Shown here one piece after another: positions 1 through 9,668 of a stretch of DNA of 64,000 nt. The number at the start of each line of letters is the position of its first letter. Within the stretch, counting starts at the first letter, position 1. Origin of the DNA: Kordia jejudonensis (lineage in GTDB: Bacteria > Bacteroidota > Bacteroidia > Flavobacteriales > Flavobacteriaceae). The stretch covers positions 43,579 through 107,578 of the forward strand of contig NZ_LBMG01000024.1 in the NCBI RefSeq assembly GCF_001005315.1, read 5' to 3'. A program made the translations under genes and the position numbers. The notes below the pieces were generated by a model. That model saw only the letters and a list, made by a program, of their open reading frames with translations. It ran no database searches and had not been told where the DNA came from.

Positions 1-1
1 G

Positions 2-817
2 TTTGATCCAAAAGAAGGATTGGTAGAGTGGAAGCCAAGAGCTGGTGAACAATTACTTCATATGGAAGACTTAGAAACGATACTTGAAGAAGAAGGCGAT
101 GAAATTGCATTGTTGTTAATTGGAGGTGTAAACTATTACACAGGACAATATTTTGACATAAAAAAGATTGCCGAACTCGGACATGCAAAAGGTGCCATGG
201 TGGGAATCGATTTAGCGCATGGAGCTGGAAACATTCAGCCAAATTTGCACGATTCTAATGTAGATTTTGCGGCTTGGTGTACGTACAAATACCTCAATGC
301 TGGTCCTGGAAGTTTAGCAGGATTGTTCGTTCATGAAAAACATGCACACAACAAAGAGTTGAACCGATTTGCAGGTTGGTGGGGACACGATAAAGAAACG
401 CGTTTCAACATGCGTTATGAATTTAATCCAATTCCAGGTGCGGAAAGTTGGCAATTGAGCAATCCGCCTATATTATCCATGGCAGCAATTAAAGCTTCGC
501 TAGATGTGTTCAATGCAGTTGGAATGGACGCTTTACGCGAAAAATCTCAGAAACTGACAGCATATTTTGAATATCTCATTAATGAAATCGAAACTGATCG
601 TATCAAAATTATCACACCTTCAAATCCTGAAGAACGCGGTTGTCAACTATCGATTCAAGTTCAAAATGCGGACAAATCATTACACCAAACATTACTAGAC
701 AAACATATCATTACCGATTGGCGCGAACCTGATGTAATTCGTTGTGCGCCAGTTCCATTATACAATTCCTTTGAAGATGTTTACCACATGGTAGACGAAC
801 TAAAAAAATGCTTGTAA
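2..817 (+). CDS. kynU: Kynureninase, C-terminal part (5' end outside window)
   Basis: PLP enzyme that cleaves kynurenine or 3-hydroxykynurenine to (3-hydroxy)anthranilate and alanine, in cytoplasmic tryptophan catabolism. The frame is open from base 2 with no start, so the gene begins before the window; about 271 residues remain of a family length near 420. Visible motifs are the HGAGN turn and WCTYKYLNAGPGS, whose Lys should form the Schiff base with PLP, followed by the substrate-pocket GWWGH segment. The stop is one base before the next ATG, so it is cotranscribed with the monooxygenase that makes its substrate. Identity is near certain from motifs and context. Confidence 0.95.
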   Translation, partial: FDPKEGLVEWKPRAGEQLLHMEDLETILEEEGDEIALLLIGGVNYYTGQYFDIKKIAELGHAKGAMVGIDLAHGAGNIQPNLHDSNVDFAAWCTYKYLNAGPGSLAGLFVHEKHAHNKELNRFAGWWGHDKETRFNMRYEFNPIPGAESWQLSNPPILSMAAIKASLDVFNAVGMDALREKSQKLTAYFEYLINEIETDRIKIITPSNPEERGCQLSIQVQNADKSLHQTLLDKHIITDWREPDVIRCAPVPLYNSFEDVYHMVDELKKCL

Positions 818-818
818 T

Positions 819-2219
819 ATGCAAAAGAAAGAAAATATATTGATTGTTGGCGCAGGATTATGCGGTTCTTTATTAGCGTTACGATTAGGACAACGCGGTT
901 ACAAAGTAACGGTGATGGAAAGTCGTCCCGATTTACGAAAAGTAGATATTTCTGCTGGAAGATCGATCAACTTAGCATTTTCGGACAGAGGAATCAAAGC
1001 CATGAATATGGTCGGAATTGCCGATAAAGTAATGCCTTTATGTATTCCAATGCATGGACGTTTGGTACATGATGTAGAAGGAAATACATTTATGTCAAAC
1101 TATTCGGGAAGAGAAAATGAATACATCAATTCGATTTCCAGAGGCGATTTGAACGCGTTATTACTCACGGAAGCAGAAGAACATGAAGCGGTAGAAATTA
1201 CGTTTAATAAAAAATGTACAGGAATTGATATTGAAGAAAATATAGCAACTTTTTACTGTTACGATACTAAAAAAGAAATGCAAGTCAAAGCGGATGTCAT
1301 TATTGGTACTGACGGCGCAGGTTCTATACTACGAAAAAGCTACTACTTGGAACGTAAATTTTTATTTAGCTATTCGCAGAATTATCTCAGTCATGGGTAT
1401 AAAGAATTGAGCATTCCACCAACCGCTACAGGTGGATTTCGAACGGAGAAAAATGCTTTGCACATTTGGCCACGTGGCGATTTTATGATTATTGCTTTGC
1501 CCAACTTAGATGGAAGTTTTACGGTAACTTTATTTTTATCGTATGATGAAGGCGAATATAATTTCAACAACTTAACGACAAAAGAAATCGTACAAGAATT
1601 CTTTGAGAAGGAGTTTCCAGATTTAGTGCCGTTGATTCCAGAATTGACAAAAGAGTACTTCGAAAATCCAACAGCGCCATTGGGAACGGTAAAATGTTCG
1701 CCATGGTCGTATAAAAATAATACCTTATTAATGGGTGATGCGGCACACGCGATTGTTCCGTTTTATGGACAAGGAATGAATGCCTCTTTTGAAGACGTTG
1801 TGGTGTTAAATGAAGTGTTAGATCAGCATGAAGGCGATTGGGAAAAAGTATTCAAAGCGTATGAAAAAGCGCGTAAAAAAGATACGGATGCTATTGCCGA
1901 TTTGGCGATTGACAACTATTACGAAATGCGCGATCACGTGGCAAATCCGATCTTTAAAGAAAAGCGTAAGTTAGAAATGGATTTGGAAAAAAACTTCCCA
2001 GAGCAGTATTTTTCTAAATATTCAATGGTTACGTTTAATGAAGATATTCCGTATAGCAAAGCTATGGAAATCGGGCGTGCACAGGACAAAGCATTACTCA
2101 ACATGATTGCAGATGCAGAAATTGACACGACAGCCGATTTACACGAAATTCTTAAAAAAGTACAAGCAGAAACCAACGAAATTTTAGATGAAGATAGTGT
2201 GGCAAATTTAAAGCATTAA
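819..2219 (+). CDS. kmo: Kynurenine 3-monooxygenase
   Basis: FAD- and NADPH-dependent aromatic hydroxylase converting L-kynurenine to 3-hydroxykynurenine. The N-terminus has the Rossmann fingerprint VGAGLCGSLLA (about residues 10-20) and the ARG-type segment AGRSINLAFSDRG typical of KMO. The second FAD motif GDAAHAIVPFYGQGMNASFED lies near residue 310. Length (466 aa) fits the family. It follows kynureninase with a one-base gap, so the two form an operon. The C-terminal region lacks an obvious membrane anchor, unlike the mitochondrial enzyme. It makes the 3-hydroxykynurenine that kynureninase then turns into 3-hydroxyanthranilate. Confidence 0.95.
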   Translation: MQKKENILIVGAGLCGSLLALRLGQRGYKVTVMESRPDLRKVDISAGRSINLAFSDRGIKAMNMVGIADKVMPLCIPMHGRLVHDVEGNTFMSNYSGRENEYINSISRGDLNALLLTEAEEHEAVEITFNKKCTGIDIEENIATFYCYDTKKEMQVKADVIIGTDGAGSILRKSYYLERKFLFSYSQNYLSHGYKELSIPPTATGGFRTEKNALHIWPRGDFMIIALPNLDGSFTVTLFLSYDEGEYNFNNLTTKEIVQEFFEKEFPDLVPLIPELTKEYFENPTAPLGTVKCSPWSYKNNTLLMGDAAHAIVPFYGQGMNASFEDVVVLNEVLDQHEGDWEKVFKAYEKARKKDTDAIADLAIDNYYEMRDHVANPIFKEKRKLEMDLEKNFPEQYFSKYSMVTFNEDIPYSKAMEIGRAQDKALLNMIADAEIDTTADLHEILKKVQAETNEILDEDSVANLKH

Positions 2220-2456
2220 TTCCTTTTTCGAATCAATGTTCTTGTGGAACGATGCTTTAGAATTTCAAAATATTCTTTATCAATTCCTTGTCCGAGATTT
2301 GCTAATAAGTTTACTATTTCACCAGTATCAAGCTGTACATTTTCAATAACGACGCTTTGCAACTTTTGCGGATTCATATGTTCTCCAATCAAACCACACA
2401 AAGCAACTTTTTTGGCACAAGCTGTCAATAAAAATAGTACAATGCAATAAAGAATT
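2216..2456 (-). CDS. Possible small lipoprotein with a non-canonical start codon
   Basis: A short minus-strand frame directly after the TPM-domain gene and converging on kmo (4-base overlap). Read from an ATT codon at 2456 it gives a hydrophobic stretch (ILYCIVLFLLTAC) ending in a good lipobox, then about 65 residues with no recognised domain. No ATG or GTG exists in this frame after the preceding stop; the only standard alternative is a TTG just before the lipobox, which would lose the signal peptide. Either a near-cognate start (ATT/ATA) is used, perhaps by coupling to the upstream gene, or the start has decayed. The lipobox argues it is or was real. Confidence 0.35.
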
Positions 2457-2463
2457 ATTTTTT

Positions 2464-2994
2464 TTATGACTGAACTAACTCGTCAATAATCGCTTTAACA
2501 CCTTTTTGAAATCCAGAAAAATAATCATCTTTTTTAAACTCAGGGACGATAATCTTTTTGATAATTTTCATGGTTTCATCGTCGGTAAGTTTTTGCATGA
2601 TACCATTTCCATTTTGAATCCAAATACGGCGATCTTTCATGTATAACGCAATTAAAACGCCATTATCTTTATCCTCTTGACCAACGCCCCAATTATTAGC
2701 TAAGTCTAACGAATACGATTCTAAACCATCATATCCTTGAATAGAAGTTAGCGTTACAATTGCAATTTGATTGCTTGTTTGGGCTTCATGTTGTTTTATT
2801 AATTGGAGTAAAGTAGCTTCTTGTTCGTCAGACAGAATGTTATCAAAATCGTTGATAAATCCAACAGGAACAGGAAAAACAGTATCTGTAGGTAATGCAG
2901 CGGAGGAAACGGCATCATAATGAGGTGGATGCGTCGCTTCACAGCTTATACAAAGAATAACCAGCAGGGCAAGCAGGCAATTTTTGAAGTTCAT
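2464..2994 (-). CDS. TPM-domain lipoprotein (TPM_phosphatase family)
   Basis: The 176-residue protein starts with a lipoprotein signal ending in the lipobox CISC, so it should be anchored in the envelope. From about residue 45 it matches the TPM fold: FINDFDNILSDEQEATL, then IAIVTLTSI, LANNWGVGQEDKDNGVLIAL and IWIQNGNGI, the hallmark order of the family. TPM domains occur in the photosystem II repair phosphatase TLP18.3 and in many bacterial envelope proteins of unclear substrate, so phosphatase activity is not assured. No partner gene (for example a LemA homologue) is next to it. Confidence 0.85.
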   Translation of the reverse strand: MNFKNCLLALLVILCISCEATHPPHYDAVSSAALPTDTVFPVPVGFINDFDNILSDEQEATLLQLIKQHEAQTSNQIAIVTLTSIQGYDGLESYSLDLANNWGVGQEDKDNGVLIALYMKDRRIWIQNGNGIMQKLTDDETMKIIKKIIVPEFKKDDYFSGFQKGVKAIIDELVQS

Positions 2995-3083
2995 AATTGG
3001 CTATTAATATATTTGGGTATTTGCAAGATAGGAAATTCCTGTAAATGTTTGGTAAAAATTAACATCTTACAGTAATAATTGCG

Positions 3084-3805
3084 TCATTTTACAAGATCAT
3101 ATTCTAACCATTGCAAGGGTTTTTTCAATTGCTTTGTGCTAAATTCTAAATGTAATACACGTCGTTGTTTGTGATTTGTGGTACGATTGGAAGCGTGAAG
3201 CGTCAAAGGTTTCATAAGCATCACACCACCTTTTTCCACTTCACACATATGTTCCGTTTCTACATTCCATTCAATTGTTTCAGGTCTGTAAATTCCTTTT
3301 AGATGTGAAGTTGGAATCACTTTTAACGCACCATTTTCTGTTACTGTTTTGTCTAAATGAATTCTGATGGTAACAATATTCTCTAGAATTTCTAACGGCG
3401 GTTGCACACCAAATTGCCCTTTTTTAAACGTCCAGTTTTATAATTTGAAATATCTTCTTTTCGGTCAACCGAAATACTTACATCTTGATGATACGCCACA
3501 AACCAATTGGATTCGGATGGTTTATCAAAGTAAATAGCTTTTATCAAAAAATACGATTCATCAAAAATAGCAGTCAACAATTCATGGAGTTTCTTAGTGA
3601 ATACCAATGGTTTCAATGCTGGAATTTTCTTGATCACTTGTCTAATAGCAAATAGATGCTTCTAATGTTCAGCCAGTTCAGTAGTTGCAGAAGCTTTTTC
3701 AATACAAGAAATAATTTCGGCAATTTCTATTTCCGTATACATTCGATCTAAAACCGCAAAACCATTTGTTGCTAAATTTGAAATGTACGTATCATGTGCT
3801 TTCAA
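3084..3805 (-). pseudogene. Phytanoyl-CoA dioxygenase (PhyH)-family gene, broken by a stop and a frameshift
   Basis: Three collinear pieces read as one PhyH-type Fe(II)/2-oxoglutarate oxygenase. From a TTG at 3805 (LKAHDTYISNLATNGFAVLD) the frame runs to a TAG at 3663-3665, then continues in the same frame through KHLFAIRQVIKKIPALKP to YHQDVSI, which holds the HxD metal motif. At the A-run complementary to 3420-3425 one A is missing; restoring it joins this to QFGVQPPLEILENIVTIRIHL and the distal His of LTLHASNRTTNHKQRR. Two independent lesions make a pseudogene more likely than a sequencing error. Original substrate unknown. Confidence 0.8.
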
Positions 3806-3817
3806 AATGATTGTATT

Positions 3818-5068
3818 TTAATTTTCTTCAAAAATAATCTTTGTACTGATATATTCAGGAAGCGCAGTTACAGCGTCTTTCAATTTTTCGGTATTGCGTT
3901 TTTTTAGCACTTCATCTTCAAGATAATAGATATAGTTTCGATATAAAAAATACATTAAAACTCTATTGTAATCATCCAATTGTGTGTCTTTTATCATGGC
4001 AATCATTGCACTTTCAATTTCAGCACTATTTTTAGTTTCAGACAAGGCTCTTCCTGTTCTAGTGATACTACTGTAATAGTGATTTTTTGCAGCATTTTCA
4101 ATTCGTAAACTAATTCCGAAAATTAAATCGGGAATATTAATATTTAGTTCTTCTAGTTCTCGGATGTAGGTTTTTCGTCCTGCTTGTGCATAACTTCCAT
4201 CTGAAACTCTATCAAAACGATCGTTCATAATATCTAAATGCGCTCTAAGGAATATTTCCCAATTCACGGTTTCTGCGGCTAAGACAGCAATATTTGCAGC
4301 ATGTTCTCTTGGGCTAGAATCCATACTACACGTTCCCATTACTTTGGTATTTCTAAATTTTGCTAATAATTCTGACTTCTCATTTTGGGAAAGTTGTTGC
4401 CAATTTTCGGGCAAACCTCTATAAAAACCTTGCTCTGCATCTTTCTTAAACTTGGTCGTTGTGGTATCAATTAAACAATTGGCATATCCAACCATAGTGG
4501 CGTATTTTTCAACTAAAGGTTCTGCTGTAAATGTTTTTGGAAAATAGAAAGCTTTTAAAGATTCAGATGAATATTGACCTTTACTCGTATAACTGTGTAG
4601 CCAACTGTTCGCTTTTATATTTTGATAGCGTGCTAAGTTTTCCGTTTCACTGATCGAAAATCCGTAATCGCCACTTAAATCTACATGACTAAATTTTATA
4701 GTTTCTTCATCGTTATAATTGGTGTATTGGTATTGAATAACGAGTATATCTTTTTCAATTTCTGCCTGAGGATATTTTTTAACAAACGTGTCAAAATCGA
4801 TTTGATTTTCAAGGTCTTTTTTAGCACTGATCATATCTCCTTTGGTCATTTTGATAAGATGTGCAACCGTTTGTTTTTTTGCTAAATACACTTTGTTTAA
4901 ATCACAATATTTGTATTGAAGATTTAGCGAATCTACAATGTGTGAAAGTTTACTCATGGTTAATTTGCTGTAAATCAAGCCATTTTCATGCGTGGTAAAT
5001 TCTCCATCTTGACCAAGAGCTTTTGCACTTGAAGCCAAAATGATGAGAATTAGTAATTGTTTTTTCAT
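3818..5068 (-). CDS. Secreted protein of unknown function
   Basis: A 416-residue protein with a clean Sec signal peptide (MKKQLLILIILASSAKALG) and no lipobox Cys, so it is probably periplasmic or exported. No known domain was recognised. The mature part is mostly helical in character, with several Cys residues (MGTCSMDS, ANCLID) and a C-terminal half rich in Tyr and charged residues. It stands alone: the next gene upstream is about 130 bp away and the pseudogene follows. No T9SS tail is present. Function cannot be assigned from sequence. Confidence 0.75.
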   Translation of the reverse strand: MKKQLLILIILASSAKALGQDGEFTTHENGLIYSKLTMSKLSHIVDSLNLQYKYCDLNKVYLAKKQTVAHLIKMTKGDMISAKKDLENQIDFDTFVKKYPQAEIEKDILVIQYQYTNYNDEETIKFSHVDLSGDYGFSISETENLARYQNIKANSWLHSYTSKGQYSSESLKAFYFPKTFTAEPLVEKYATMVGYANCLIDTTTTKFKKDAEQGFYRGLPENWQQLSQNEKSELLAKFRNTKVMGTCSMDSSPREHAANIAVLAAETVNWEIFLRAHLDIMNDRFDRVSDGSYAQAGRKTYIRELEELNINIPDLIFGISLRIENAAKNHYYSSITRTGRALSETKNSAEIESAMIAMIKDTQLDDYNRVLMYFLYRNYIYYLEDEVLKKRNTEKLKDAVTALPEYISTKIIFEEN

Positions 5069-5194
5069 CTCTATTCGGTTTTAATATATAACGATTAAAT
5101 GTTTCTTTTATTTAAAAGTATATAGATTTTATATCCGATAAAACACGGAATGAGTGAACGTTACGTCTGAGTTCGTAAACTAGAAATTTATCAA

Positions 5195-5767
5195 TCAATA
5201 ATTGCCACTGCGGAGTTTTTCATAGGAAATTCGAGCAATATTTGGATGCTCAGAAGAATACATAATTGGAATTACCATTCCCGTTTGGAAACTATTGTAT
5301 TCGCTGTCGCCAATATCTATGGTTGCTTCTTGACGTTGTTGGTTTTGATCTGTAAACCGAACATCAATACTTTGAATTGTTCTGCCGCGTTTACCATAAA
5401 TTCTAGATTTGTCAATAATTACGGCTGTTGTTTGAATACCATTTTTAGTAAGTTCATCTGAACTAAACGAAGTTGTTTTTAGAATAAAAAAGTAACCAAA
5501 AATAAATAGGGAAGCAATGCACAAAATAAAGACGGGAATACCAATGTATTTTAGTATAGGTCTGAACAATGTATCTGCTGTCCAAAACGATAAAATTAGC
5601 GTAATTACACCACCAAGAATTGCAAATAATGTACTATAGGCTTCCGCGATGTGAATTGGAATGAGTTCAAAGAAAAAGTAAATATTAAAAATAAGTAATG
5701 CTGGCGCGAGTATTTTTTGAATCAGTGATGGTTTTTCGCGCAGTTGAACTTCGTTTGGTGTGGTCAT
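5195..5767 (-). CDS. Membrane protein with a DUF3592-like C-terminal domain
   Basis: 190 residues. Three hydrophobic segments lie at about 18-40, 46-66 and 75-97, followed by a soluble part with TAVIIDKSRIYGKRGR and a later GMVIPIMYSSEHPNIARI. This resembles the DUF3592 pattern, in which a short beta domain follows transmembrane helices. The family has no defined function. Single gene, with 126 bp to the secreted protein downstream. The assignment to DUF3592 is by pattern only. Confidence 0.65.
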   Translation of the reverse strand: MTTPNEVQLREKPSLIQKILAPALLIFNIYFFFELIPIHIAEAYSTLFAILGGVITLILSFWTADTLFRPILKYIGIPVFILCIASLFIFGYFFILKTTSFSSDELTKNGIQTTAVIIDKSRIYGKRGRTIQSIDVRFTDQNQQRQEATIDIGDSEYNSFQTGMVIPIMYSSEHPNIARISYEKLRSGNY

Positions 5768-5823
5768 GTACGATAGAGAGTTTGTAATTTAAAAATGAAT
5801 TTGTTTGATAGATGTTTTAGTGA

Positions 5824-6711
5824 TTATACCAACTTTTCCTTAAAAAAATCAATCGTTCGTTGCCATGCTAAGGTTGCCGCTTTTTTGTCATAACGAGGCG
5901 TAGTATTGTTGTGAAAACCATGATTTACATTCGGATAAAAATGTACTTTATAATCAATCTTGTTTTCTTTCAATACCTTTTCATACGCTTCCCAACCTGC
6001 ATTCACACGTTTGTCCAACTCAGCATATTGAAGTAACAATGGCGCTTTTATTTTTGCAGCATCTTCATCATTGGGTTGTCGTCCATAAAAAGGGACAGCC
6101 GCTTTTAGATCGTCTAATCTTACCGCCATCATATTTGAAATCCAACCGCCAAAACAAAAACCAACAACACCAACTTTTCCGTTGCAGTTTGGATGATTTT
6201 TTAAATACTCGAAAGCAGCAATAAAATCTTCTAGCATTTCATTACGATCACGTTTCTTTTGCATGGTACGTCCATCGTCATCATTGCCAGGATAACCGCC
6301 TAAAGGTGACAATGCATCTGGAGCCAAACTGATAAAACCATCTAACGCTGTACGTCTGCCGACATCTTCTATATATGGATTTAATCCTCTATTTTCATGA
6401 ACGACAATAACGCCAGGTACTTTTGTCTTTGTGTCTTTTGGTAGTGAAAGTAAGCCTTTGATTTGTCCGCCACCTTTGGGAGAATCGTAGGTAATATAAT
6501 CTGATTGTACACGATTATCATCTTCAGGAACTTCCGCAGTGGTTCTATAATTTGGCGACATAAAACTTAGCAATGCACCAACTGTAACACTTCCTGCGGC
6601 GTATAACGAAAGGCGTTCTACAAACTGACGACGCCCAATTTTATCATGCGCATAATCGTCATACAAATCAAATACTTCTTGTTTAATGTCTTCTTTTTTA
6701 AGTTGGCTCAT
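5824..6711 (-). CDS. Dienelactone hydrolase family protein
   Basis: Alpha/beta hydrolase of 295 residues. The nucleophile elbow GFCFGGW puts Cys186 as nucleophile, with Asp233 (YAELDKR) and His264 (NVNHGFH) completing the Cys-Asp-His triad of dienelactone hydrolases; Glu106 (HENRG) is the conserved modulating Glu. The N-terminus has RRQF followed by a hydrophobic stretch (residues 35-52), which resembles a Tat-type export or anchor signal. Substrate unknown. A role in ring-cleavage lactone hydrolysis is possible given the nearby aromatic catabolic genes, but it is not in their operon. Confidence 0.88.
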   Translation of the reverse strand: MSQLKKEDIKQEVFDLYDDYAHDKIGRRQFVERLSLYAAGSVTVGALLSFMSPNYRTTAEVPEDDNRVQSDYITYDSPKGGGQIKGLLSLPKDTKTKVPGVIVVHENRGLNPYIEDVGRRTALDGFISLAPDALSPLGGYPGNDDDGRTMQKKRDRNEMLEDFIAAFEYLKNHPNCNGKVGVVGFCFGGWISNMMAVRLDDLKAAVPFYGRQPNDEDAAKIKAPLLLQYAELDKRVNAGWEAYEKVLKENKIDYKVHFYPNVNHGFHNNTTPRYDKKAATLAWQRTIDFFKEKLV

Positions 6712-6761
6712 GGTGTGAGGTTTTAGTTCACACTAAAGTTACGGAATTTGATAGACATTAT

Positions 6762-8606
6762 TTATTTGCTGAGTGCTTTTATGATGCGTTCTTCGTTTAA
6801 GACTATATCTCGAAACAGTACATGTGGAAATTTTTCATATTTAGATTCTTTGAAAGCTTCATAAATGTGTAGAAGCGTAGAAGCCGTTACTAATGATAAA
6901 TTCATCTCTGTATCCATTCCGCATTCATAAATAAAATCATCACTAAATTCAGGTGCTACTAAAAGAATTTTTATAATTCTTAAATTATTCTTTAAAGCTA
7001 AGTTTTGGTACGATTTTAATTGTCTTGAAACAGAACTAAACTTGTTGTAACCTTTTTCCTTACTTGTTTTACATTCTACAATGATAATTTCATCATTATC
7101 TAAATTTAGAAGAATGTCCATTATATCCTTTTTTGTATTCAATTGCTTTTTAAAATCTTCATCAACAATGAAACCTAAGCCAGAAAATATATTTTTGGTT
7201 AATTCTTCAAATTTCAATCCAAGTTCACTTTCTTTAATGGTAATTCCGTTTTCTTTCAGCGTATTTAAATCTCTAAAAGCAACATTTTCATAATTTTCTA
7301 AATATAAATTTTCAACATCTTTGTAATGCTCTAAAGTGTTTAAAATGAAATCGCCACGTTGTTTAATGCCATGATCTAAAATGAACTTTTTCAAATCATC
7401 ATAAACGATTAAATCTAAAATATCTCTAGGTTTTATATTGTAATCTAATAGAAAATCAGCTTTTAAAACAAATTCATCTTGCAATTGAAATTGTTTCTTA
7501 ATTTGATTATTTAATGCGGGTAATGATTGATTTAATTCTGTTAGCATTTTGTCAAAACCATCAACTGAAATTCCAACTTTTTCATCACGCTCTACATTTT
7601 CAAAATGATGGATAAGATTTGAGATTTTATCGTCTAAAGTAATTCCTTTTAGGTGTTTAATGTTAAGCCCTTTTTCACAAAGTTCATTCAATTTTTTCTT
7701 TCGATCATTTAATGTACTTCCGTTTTTATAAATATCTGCATATAATAAATTTGAAAATGAAACTCCTTCTTTGATGATTTCTTCAATTTTTTCAGAATAA
7801 ATGAGTTTTCGATCAATATTATGTTGTCTTGCAATTTGATTAATGATAGGTTCACGCAAAAGCTTTAGTGTTCTACGATAAAATTTTTCAGCTACTTCTT
7901 TTTCGCGCACTTTTCGTAGAATACGAACCATTTCATCCGCAACATATATGGTGTTTTCTTTGTTAGAATAGAAAATAACACCAATACTTTTTAAACTTTT
8001 AATTACATCTTGAACATCCATTTTCTTAATTGGTAGAATACTGTAATTAATCAATTTTACTTCTTCCTGTGAAAGTCCTAATTGTTTTGCCAGTGTAAGT
8101 AGAATAGAAAGTTCGTCAGACGTTATTTTAGGATCTCTATTATTCTCTAGATCGTTATAATAAGCTGTATGCAAACATGACTTATAAATACTGTAATCTC
8201 TTTTGCGTGTTTCTGATATATCAGATTTATCATCTTCAAAATCTTTATTTAATGTTTTAATTTTAGATTTTAAATGTTTTATCTCTGCTTCGTACAGTCT
8301 AGAAAACCAATCTTGTTTCATGATACAATTTCCATCACGAATAATAATATCTATTAAAATATCTAATTGAGAAGTAATTTCTTGAAATTCACATTTTATA
8401 GATGCTTGAAATTCATTTGAAACAAGTGAAAATATATTGGTGATATTTTCATTGTCAACAGACTTCAATCCTTTGTCAGATGAACTTAAAATAACATCTA
8501 TCTTTTTATAATTTTTTGGTTCCTTTGAAATAATTTGATCAATTACTTTTATGAATGAATTCTTTTCAATAGAACCAAGTTTATCTAAGATTTTAGTAAG
8601 TTTCAT
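6762..8606 (-). CDS. Uncharacterised protein with C-terminal PD-(D/E)XK nuclease-like domain
   Basis: 614 residues, strongly helical and Lys/Ile-rich, without signal peptide or transmembrane segment. Residues about 470-570 look like a restriction-endonuclease fold: LKFEELTKNIFSGLGF, then KKDIMDILLN supplying an Asp (494 or 497), then IIIVECKTS with Glu511 and Lys513, and a downstream SSVSRQLKSYQ helix. That order matches Mrr/PD-(D/E)XK enzymes. The first 450 residues resemble nothing recognised. No methyltransferase, helicase or other defence gene adjoins it. Base composition appears more AT-rich than the neighbours. It could be a lone defence effector or a DNA-maintenance protein. Confidence 0.7.
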   Translation of the reverse strand: MKLTKILDKLGSIEKNSFIKVIDQIISKEPKNYKKIDVILSSSDKGLKSVDNENITNIFSLVSNEFQASIKCEFQEITSQLDILIDIIIRDGNCIMKQDWFSRLYEAEIKHLKSKIKTLNKDFEDDKSDISETRKRDYSIYKSCLHTAYYNDLENNRDPKITSDELSILLTLAKQLGLSQEEVKLINYSILPIKKMDVQDVIKSLKSIGVIFYSNKENTIYVADEMVRILRKVREKEVAEKFYRRTLKLLREPIINQIARQHNIDRKLIYSEKIEEIIKEGVSFSNLLYADIYKNGSTLNDRKKKLNELCEKGLNIKHLKGITLDDKISNLIHHFENVERDEKVGISVDGFDKMLTELNQSLPALNNQIKKQFQLQDEFVLKADFLLDYNIKPRDILDLIVYDDLKKFILDHGIKQRGDFILNTLEHYKDVENLYLENYENVAFRDLNTLKENGITIKESELGLKFEELTKNIFSGLGFIVDEDFKKQLNTKKDIMDILLNLDNDEIIIVECKTSKEKGYNKFSSVSRQLKSYQNLALKNNLRIIKILLVAPEFSDDFIYECGMDTEMNLSLVTASTLLHIYEAFKESKYEKFPHVLFRDIVLNEERIIKALSK

Positions 8607-8885
8607 TTAGTTTTGTGTAAACATAACTGAAATGAAGCCGTTATTTTTACGGTTTTCCGCAATTTGGCTTCTGACGTTTTTATAAATTCAAAAAAAGTAA
8701 GATTCTAAGCACTACATAATATACAAGTTGAATCATACGTTATGACATTTCTAGAGTTCCATCATACAACAATAGATACATGATATTATTTTCAATTCGT
8801 AAGTTTTTTGTGTCTTGTTTAATCCTGATGATTTCTCTTTAAATAAAGCTTTTCGTTAAGTTATGAAGTCCATTCATGTATCGTT

Positions 8886-9368
8886 TTAGAGTATAGCCTC
8901 CAAAGCAGCTTTCAGCAAGTTGGTGTAAATTCGTTTGGTCTCCTTTCCTCTAAATCCAGAAACGCGACCGATTACATTTCCTTCAGCATCTAAAAGTAAG
9001 ACGGTCGGAAACGCTTTTGCATTGTATTTTTTTCGCAACACCATATAATCGTCAATATAATCTTTGCGAACAAGTTCTTCTTTAGAAGGGAAATCGAGTT
9101 CAACAAGCACATATTCCTGTGCAATCTTGATAAAAGCACTTTTGGAAAAATATTCCTTTTCTAACTGAATACACGCACCACACCAATCGGAACCTGTAAA
9201 AAATAACAACATTGGTTTCTTTAATTCCTGACTCACTTTTTTTGCTTTCTGATAATCCAAATACCAGCGTAAATTATGACTGTCAGTTTTTACATGTTTG
9301 CCTTCTTTTTGTGCATGAAGTTGGCAGAATAGAAATAAGGAACATACGATAGCAGTAAAAAGTTTCAT
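8886..9368 (-). CDS. Secreted thioredoxin-like protein
   Basis: 160 residues with a Sec signal peptide (cleavage near LHAQ, residue 20). The FFTGSDWCGACIQLE segment carries the redox pair Cys63/Cys66 in a WCGAC context typical of thioredoxin_7/DUF255-like periplasmic thiol-disulfide proteins, and the cis-Pro region AFPTVLLLD follows near residue 115. It should act on disulfides in the periplasm. It is alone on this strand, with about 280 bp of featureless AT-rich DNA between it and the upstream end of the nuclease-like gene. Confidence 0.88.
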   Translation of the reverse strand: MKLFTAIVCSLFLFCQLHAQKEGKHVKTDSHNLRWYLDYQKAKKVSQELKKPMLLFFTGSDWCGACIQLEKEYFSKSAFIKIAQEYVLVELDFPSKEELVRKDYIDDYMVLRKKYNAKAFPTVLLLDAEGNVIGRVSGFRGKETKRIYTNLLKAALEAIL

Positions 9369-9639
9369 GGTGTTGGTTTTGATGTTGAATTAAAGATACA
9401 GAATCTTTAGCAGTATTCAGATGAACCAGAAATTTTTATGCTTTGTAGAAGATGCTGTACGTTACTATTTGATCAATCTGTTGATTTTAAGAAATTCGCA
9501 ATAAAAACACTTCCAAAGCCTTCTCGCAGCAATGCCACAAGCTTTTGAATAGCTTCAATATTTATAGACAATCGTACCAAAAGATACAAAGTCTTAAAAT
9601 CCAACCTTCTAAAAATCCAAGCAAGTCTTACAAAAAATG

Positions 9640-9647
9640 TATCTTTG
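9640..9647 (+). promoter_or_regulatory. Bacteroidetes -7 element (TATCTTTG)
   Basis: Exact TAnnTTTG match 21 bases before the ATG at 9669. It overlaps the upstream in-frame TTG at 9645, so the longer reading of the DUF1697 gene would start inside its own promoter. No clear -33 TTTG is seen. Confidence 0.55.
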
Positions 9648-9668
9648 AAACACACACAACCAACCAAC

